In this document: piece after piece, positions 57,061 to 64,000 of the stretch
Numbering within the stretch: the stretch's first letter is position 1
Layout: each line of letters opens with the position of its first letter
DNA from: Drosophila persimilis
Taxonomy: Eukaryota > Arthropoda > Insecta > Diptera > Drosophilidae
Direction of reading: 5' to 3'
NCBI RefSeq assembly: GCF_003286085.1
Contig: NW_020825288.1
Span: 7,006,001-7,070,000, forward strand
DNA length: 64,000 nucleotides
Made by a program: the position numbers and the translations under genes
The notes under the pieces: generated by a model
Seen by the model: the letters and a program-made list of their open reading frames with translations, nothing else
Told to the model about the DNA's origin: nothing
Database searches by the model: none

Positions 57061-60000
57061 GATAAGCTTGCTGCAGTTCTTCGCTCTCCCAGTGACTGTG
57101 TGTCTGTGTGTGTGTGTGTGTGCGTGAGCCATTAAAAAACTACACTGTTCTACTGGCCTTCCCCGCCGCGAAGAATCACTCAATCCGCTCGGCTCTCTCA
57201 CTCAAGCCAGCCAGGAGGAGAGTCAGGCCAACGCTTCTTGTCCACCATTTTCTTTTTTTTTTTGTGCTTTGCGTTGCTTTGCTCTCTCTCTCTCACTTTT
57301 TTTCTATGTTAACCAATTTCGCTTTTAACGTTTTTTTGCCGGCTGCCATGAATGAAGCGCACCAATACCCATGCACGGGGACAGTCAGCCGGCTTGGGCT
57401 GAATCTCATTCGCTCTCATTCTCTTAGCCACTCACTCACTCAATGCATTTTTTGAGCAGTGCAAAAAAAAAGCCCTATCCTAGTGTGTGTGTGTGTGTGT
57501 GAGAGGGGCGCTGCTGCTGCACTCATTCTCATTCTGAAGTGCAGCAGCGTCGAGCGGCACCAAATGCTCTGCTGCTCTGCTGGTCTGCTGCTCCGCGCTC
57601 CTGCCTGGCACTGCACTCCGCGAGCAGCTCAGCTGGATGTCGTCGGGCAGGCAGTCAGTCCGCTTGCTTTATTGTCGCTCGTTTCGAACGGTTCGCTTCG
57701 GTACGCTCCACTCGCGTCTCGCTTCTGCCTTCGGTTCGTTGTTCTTGTGCTGCCTTGCTGTTTGCTGCTTGCCAGCTTGCTTGCTTGCTGTTGTTGTAAG
57801 CGGGCAGAGGGAGGCAGAGTGGCTGGCTGAGAGCAGTGCAGTGCAGTGCAGCCTGGAGCAGCGCAGTCGGCGTCAGCGTTTACTGAGATGTTTTCTAGCT
57901 TTTCTTACTGTTGTTCTTGTTCTTCTTACTGTTGTTTTTGTTGTTGCGCTGCTCTTCTTCTTCTTCCGCACACACATTGCCACAGACACGCATGTAACGT
58001 GCACACAAACATGCATTCACTGTACATGTGCTTCCCCTTCCCTTTCCCCTTCCATAAAGAATACGAATAACAACAATTCGCATAGGAAGAATAAAGAGAA
58101 ATAGCAAGAAGAGTGAAAACTATTTTTTAAACACTTTTTTGTTTATTTTATAGCGCTTAATTGTAGCAATAAACGTTAAAATAAATATTATAAAAAATAA
58201 AAAATTAAAGGTCAACCAACTTCTTAAATCTCTGCCTTAAATTTTGCTGAAAATATCAAACAAAAAGTGCTGTGAAACATAAAAAAACCAATTTTTACAA
58301 CAAAAAACAAAACTAAATATAAAAAATAAGAAGAAAATATTAAAAAACTAAAAAAAAACAGAACTTAAGCTAAAAAATTAATTATAAAAACTAAAGAATA
58401 AAAAAAAATTCAAATATATAAACATTGGGGGGACTGCAGTAAAAAAAGTAAGTACAGCCCAACAGTCATATTTATTTTTAATTTAATTTTTTATGATTAA
58501 AAATCAGAAAATCAATTTTCATGGGCTTGCACTTTGTGGGTCACTCATAAAAGGCAGGTCAGGAATATTCTAGGAGAAGTTTAATTTTATAGAATTTTTT
58601 TTTATTAATTTTATATTTTTTTTTCGCATAAAAAATGGCCATATTGCCCTCTGAGGGCCGTTCGGGTTAACCTAATATATTTTTTTATGGTTTTATGACA
58701 GTATATGGTCCATATGATCTATCTCTCTCTTTCCTCTCTCCAGATCTGCCGAAGCTTTAGTCATTTACAACCCACCCCTAGAAATTTTCTGGGTTAGGGC
58801 TGTACTTGTGATAAGAAATGGTGCTAGCTACTTGTATCTTGTAAGTAGCTGTTAGATAATGTACATCTGGCTGATGCTTTTGGACTTTAACACAGATAAA
58901 AGTCTGATTTAAGGTCTCTATTCACGTGCTCACAAACTGTTTTGGGATAGGTTCTGTTTGCTTCCAATGAATCATCATGTTCATGGAGATGATTTCGTAG
59001 CAGTTTCTTATAATTCGAAATTATCTGGGGATGCTATATTTTGAGTTACTCATCAGCTGTATAAATTATCCCACTTTAGGGCGGAGAACCTACGCTTATT
59101 GTATGACTTTTTCAGATCTTTTGAGAGTAATCATTAGTTTTTCTAACCCAATCGAAAGTACCCCAAAAAGTGGTATCCCAAACCGAGGAAAAGCCACAAA
59201 AAATGCCTGCTGAAGCCCCACAAGTGCCACGTATGACTAGAGTCCGCCCCAATCATATTTGCCACATCGCTTCGCTTCGAATGGCAGCTTTTTTGTCCAG
59301 CTTTTGGAGGCGAAAAATTCCCGGAAATCTTTATAAGCAATTAATGCGTAAATATAATTTGAATGGAAAGTAAAAATCAGCAAAATGCAAGTGAATAACA
59401 ATAAAAATGTCTAATTAATGCGCTTCTAATTTCCATTTGACAGACGGAAAACGTTTTTTCTGTGGCTTTTGTTTTGCTTTGTGCACAAAATGCATTTGAT
59501 TTCGAATAATTCATTTGCGGCAGATTTATGGAGACAGCAATCCGGCGGGAAAAATAAGAAAATGAATCACACTCTGGGGCAGAGTGGCAGAGAGTGGGAG
59601 AGAGGAACTTGGGGGGGCAGACTGTCTAACACCCACGCATTGTCGTGCAATTTTCTTTTCATTTGTGTCGCACGCGTCGTCCTTGAGAGCTCTGCTTCCG
59701 CATTGGTGTTCCCAGCTTTAATTTGTGGCAGGCAGTACATCCTTGCGTCAGATGGATTGCAATTTAATTTCATGTTCTCAAATTGATTTGTGCAAAGAGC
59801 TCGAGAGAGATGCCAGGCAGCAGGCACTAGGCAGCCGGCTTCTGAGGCCCATTAGTCATGCTGTTGTTGCCCCATGCCAGGCCCCCCCGCCCCACCCCCC
59901 ATCGGAGGTGGCATGAAAAGCTGGCAGGATTAGCATTAGAGAGACAGCATGCAGCATGCAACATACAATCATCTGGCTACCAGTCTGTGTCTCCCTGCCT

Positions 60001-63000
60001 CTCCCTCTCTCTCTCGCTGTCTGTGTGTGTGTGTGTGTGTTGCGCGCTTGTGGCACGTAAGAAACGAGTTATTGGAACAGGTTCATGACCTTGACCATCA
60101 ACACAAGGCAGCGGCCGTTGCAACAGCGTCGCGTCTGTGTTGCATATACATATGCCGCCGCTCCGTCAGACAAAAGGAAGCGACTGTTGTTGCATTTGCC
60201 ACATGCATTTGCATTTGCCATTGTTCGCTTGCGGATTGGCTTGGATTAGATGTTGCAACAGCAACAGCAACAGCAACAAGTTGCCACCACCGAGAAGTCG
60301 GGCAGTAGTCGCTGAGTCACACACACACTCAAGGGGCAGGGGGCAAGGGGCAAGGGTTGCACCCAGACTTGCTTTCCGACTGATTCATTCAGTGGCGAAT
60401 TTGAAGCATGAAATTCCGCGAAGCCGACAATCACTGAATTCCAATCGATTTTCAGAGACTTCGATGAAAAATGATTCCGGAAATGGAATATATATTTATT
60501 TGTATATTTTACAAAAATTAAAACCCATTTTAGTTAATCCTTTGAGTGCTTAAAATATTCCAAAGCGAATTTCTGCCACCATGGAAAAAAACCGCTCCAA
60601 CAAAAACTAAATAAACTGTTGCTCGGGAGGCTCTAGCCCTCCCCCCCACACCCCCCACCCCAACATTTTTTTCGTATTTTACTTCTTACCCACCGTTTTT
60701 TTTTCTCTCTCTCTCTCTCTCTTGCCTCTTCATTCTCTCTTTCGCCATTATATAGTTTGGTGGGTGGTGGGTGGTGGAGGGTGAGACGGCCCCTGGAAGT
60801 GCACTGGAAAGTGCCCCTCAAGTACATAAGCAAGTGCAACAGGCAGTTGTTGTTTTTTGAGCTTGGGATTGGGCGCTGCCACATAGAAGGCGTGTCTGCC
60901 ACTGGGATTGTGTGGAGCCAAAGCGGAGGGGGGGCAAAAAAAAAATGGTTTTAATTTAACTTTGGCCATGTCACTGCAGCTAGACGTAGGAGAATATCCC
61001 CACCGATTTGCATAACACCCACAAATACCAAGAGGTGCAACAGGTGTGGCGGGGAGGGCTTCAAATGCGGATTTGTTGGGGCTAAGAATCAAGATTTAGT
61101 AAAGGCTAGCAGGAAAATTCCCGCACCACCCCCACGTTCTCCCCCGCCCTCTCCAAAAACAAAATCGATATTTTCCATATGCATCAACACAATTGAGCAA
61201 ACAATTTTTAGGCGAGTGCTGTGCAGTGCTGTGCAATGCCAAAAGCTGCCATATTGTCCTTGAGCTTATCACCTTTTCCACAGCCAAACGAAACGAAATT
61301 CCACACACAAAAAACCACTCAAATACAGAGAAAAACCACAACAACACCAACAGCATTGGCAAATATCAATCCAACTGTTCTCACAAAAAACAAAACAACA
61401 ACAACTACAAAAAATAATAGAAGACAACACAAAAAGCGCGACAAATATTTTCACAATTTATATTTATAATTGCATTTAAGTTTTTCGTTTTTTTTTGTAT
61501 TTTTTGTTTGCCTTATTCTTTTATTACGTATTTTGTCGTTAAATTTATTTTTACGATTATTTGATCTGCCATTTGCTGAACGCAAACACGGGGCACGGGG
61601 GGCTTCTCTCAATATTTTTCGATGAAACTACAATATTCGGTGTTTTGCTGAGCTTTGAGCCGAAAATGTTCAGCTTTTTGTCACTAAGATGTGAAAAAAT
61701 GTCTCTTACAGAAATATAAGTAAAAGCCGATGCCGACCAAGGGGCGCTGCCGCATGACGCGTGACGACGCAGCAGAGGATTTTCGAAGAATATTCTCTTT
61801 AAGAGTCTTTTTATTGGGGACTGGAATGAATGGTTGGACAAAATATTAAATGTTTTACAGAATCTTATTTTTTAGTAAAAAAAACAAAAATTTCAAAGAG
61901 GAGAAGAATTAATTTTTTTCGGTAATCCTATAAAAAGGTTCCTCATACGAACCCTACAAAAAAACTATGTTTTTATCCCTCAAGTCACATAATTTTTTAA
62001 TAATTTGTAATGGATCAATTAATACAAAATTTTTTAATGAACAAAAATATTTTTTCTTGGCGTGCTATAAAAATTTAAAAATCTTTTAATTAAAAAAAAA
62101 AAACAAATAATTGATTCAGTAGTAATGATTTAAAAAATTAAGTTACTTTAGGGATCAAAGCTTTATTGTTTTTTTTTTAGAGTTCAAACGCAAATACTTT
62201 TTAAAGGATTAAAGAAAAAATGAATTATATTTTGTATTCCATTTTTTATTTATTCCAATGGATAACCTTTTCATATTTTTAATACAATTTTCTGAAAGTC
62301 CTAAAAATGTAAATTATTTTATGAAAGTTTTCCATCATTGCCTCTTTTTTGCCACACATTTACAAAATTTACGAATATTTTTCACACACGAACAAAAAGA
62401 GATAGAAATGCCTAAAAAAAACAAAGGGCGGGTGAGAGAGAGAGAGTGAGTGGGGAGGGGGGTGCAACACAGGGGTGCCACTTGTATTGACATTTGGTTT
62501 GGCGACAATTGATTTTTGTTACGTTCTTTTTTTTTCGTTTATTTTTTCTATTCTTTTTTGTTGTTGTTGCTGCCGCTTCATATTTTTTGTTGCTGTTTTT
62601 TTGTACATTTTTTTGTTGCTTCTTTTTTTTTGAGCAATTTAGTTCGTTTGCTTTCTGGCATCGTTGACGTCCGACGTTTCGCTGTTATTTAGACAACTGC
62701 TGGCAAAAAAAAACAGCGAAAAAAAAAGAATATTTTCCCCCCCCTGGCCCCTTTATCAGCGAGGCCACACGCGCGCTGCACTTTGCTGCATTGTTCATAT
62801 GGTTTTTTTTTGTGTTCTGCTTTTTGTCAAAGGGTATTATGATTTTTATGGAGAGGAAGGAAGCATCGTGGGCATTATTTTTTAAAAATTGGTTGACAAG
62901 GAAAAAGTTTAGATCTTAATTTGTATTTTTTTTATGAATTTTTCATACATTTTTGTTGAATTTTTGATAGAAATTTAAGATTTCTAAATGCAATTAGGAA

Positions 63001-64000
63001 AATATTTTTCCACAGCATATTTCATTAATTTTTCCTACATTTTTGTTTAATTTTTTAAAATTTTTTGATGGAAATTCAACATTTTTGATTGGAAGAAAGA
63101 AAGACCTTGGAAAATAGTAAGTTTTTCCTGGAATAACACCTTTTACCAAGAAAATACTTTCGGAAAAGTATTAAAAATCGAAACGATATTCCACAAAACT
63201 CTTCGGATTCGAATGCCATACCATATACCGCCTCTTAGGCCTCCCCCTAGACATTTAGAGGCATTTCCCCGACCCCACAGGTGCCCCCAGGGTTCCTAAA
63301 GTAACGTATCTGCTCGCCAGAGTATCTCAAGCTTCGGTTTCGCATCTGTTCTTTCTTCTATTCTATCTGTTTCAATTGTTGCTGCTTCTTTGGAATTTTC
63401 ATTTGTTTTTTCGTTGCTTTTTTTTTTGCTTTTGTTTTGGTTGATTTTTTGCGAATTGCCTGCAACAGTTTTCTGGCCGCTTTGTCGGCTCTCGCCTCAA
63501 TTTCGTCTTATCTAATTTTTTTGTTTCTATTCCCCCTTGTTGCTCTCTCTCTCTCGCTCTCCTCTATTGCCGTTCCTCTCGCGCCGATTGCAGTTTTTTT
63601 TCGCTGATTTTTTTCGTTTGTGTCGAAATCAGGGCAAATTCATCATCATCAGCAACAACAACATCGCTGCCTTGTTGTGGATTTTTTTTCTTCCAATTTT
63701 TCCTCTTTTTTTCCTTTTTTTTTGTGTAACAAAGATAAGGTTTTCGCTCGGGAAAAGTGCCTGTTTTTATTCTTTATATAATTCGAGACGTACGGCTGGA
63801 GGGACCGGGCATTTTTGTGTTTGTCGAGTTAATCATTTCGGGCGAAATTTGATAATTTTGAAGGTGACCCCAATTTGTAAGCGGCTGTCCGAACCCCAAA
63901 GACATTTTCGCGATTGATAAGAGGCGCGGAGCCAGGCAGCAGCGTCTGGGAGGGGCAAGAAGAGCAGTTTGAAGTGGCAAAAAAAAAGAGGAGATACGTA
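57061..64000. other. Noncoding right edge
   Basis: CTGCTCTGCTG and TTGCTTGCTTGC runs (57560-57790), very AT-rich DNA at 58100-58650 and 61850-62350, CAACAG repeats (60255-60280), (CT)n (60700-60722), T-rich DNA to the end. Apart from the LINE remnant at 58651, no gene or RNA is seen. Confidence 0.55.
58651..58676 (+). mobile_element. Second, shorter remnant of the same LINE 3' terminus
   Basis: The stretch TGAGGGCCGTTCGGGTTAAC followed by CTAA matches the end of the element at 2601-2630 with a few transitions. It sits in an AT-rich stretch and lacks the upstream coding part. Probably a very 5'-truncated or older copy. Confidence 0.45.

Noticed and set aside
1..64000. tRNA, rRNA or familiar fly microRNA genes
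   Set aside because: No B-box like GGTTCGAATCC with a cloverleaf, no rRNA core words, and no exact match to the seed-containing mature forms I could recall, on a reading by eye only.

Overview
This window looks like intergenic or intronic euchromatin from a Drosophila-type fly. The evidence is one intronless quiescin sulfhydryl oxidase (QSOX) gene with fly-style compact spacing, the decayed 3' end of an insect non-LTR retrotransposon with a CCTAA-type tail, an apparent DINE-1/INE-1-like element, dispersed ATACCC/GGGTAT palindromes, and abundant short CA/GT, GA/CT, CAA/TTG and CAG/CTG tracts. The exact species cannot be fixed by reading alone.

Only two coding genes are well supported, both on the + strand near 21-24 kb. 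The first (21242-22921) encodes a complete secreted QSOX, with an N-terminal thioredoxin domain (CGDC) and a C-terminal Erv/ALR FAD domain (CRDC, plus a CPAC pair). The second (23209-24006) lies about 290 bp downstream. It encodes a shortened relative that keeps the signal peptide and thioredoxin-like region but has lost the redox CxxC, the cis-proline and the whole Erv domain. Each has its own AATAAA signal. Together they look like a tandem duplication in which one copy stays catalytic and the other has become a redox-dead, secreted pseudoenzyme.

The remaining ~61 kb has no confidently coding sequence. Three weak ORF or exon candidates are listed (18558-18887 +, 48350-48466 +, 53544-53762 -). 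The noncoding part is rich in local tandem arrays: a 36-bp minisatellite at 6.4 kb, a 95-bp duplication at 7.5 kb, a ~295-bp triplication at 9.8-10.7 kb, an 11-bp array at 12.6 kb, a higher-order 102/149-bp array at 15.2-15.95 kb, ~113-131-bp repeats at 20.4 kb, a 70-bp duplication at 26.2 kb, 23-bp repeats inside a mobile element at 31.2 kb, ~170-220-bp repeats at 36.2 kb and a ~290-bp array full of ATCGAT-type sites at 42.0-42.75 kb.

Two pairs of long-range matching noncoding elements stand out: 2980-3030 with 49921-49956 (same orientation, 47 kb apart), and 30373-30491 with 46401-46776 (opposite orientation, 16 kb apart). With the GA-rich tracts and a repeated GCGTATACGTAAT-type palindrome, they suggest a large cis-regulatory domain of a neighbouring gene outside or spanning the window. 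The last ~7 kb contains a GC-rich stretch with a good splice donor that could be a promoter and first exon, but this is weak. No tRNA, rRNA, recognised microRNA or CRISPR array was found.
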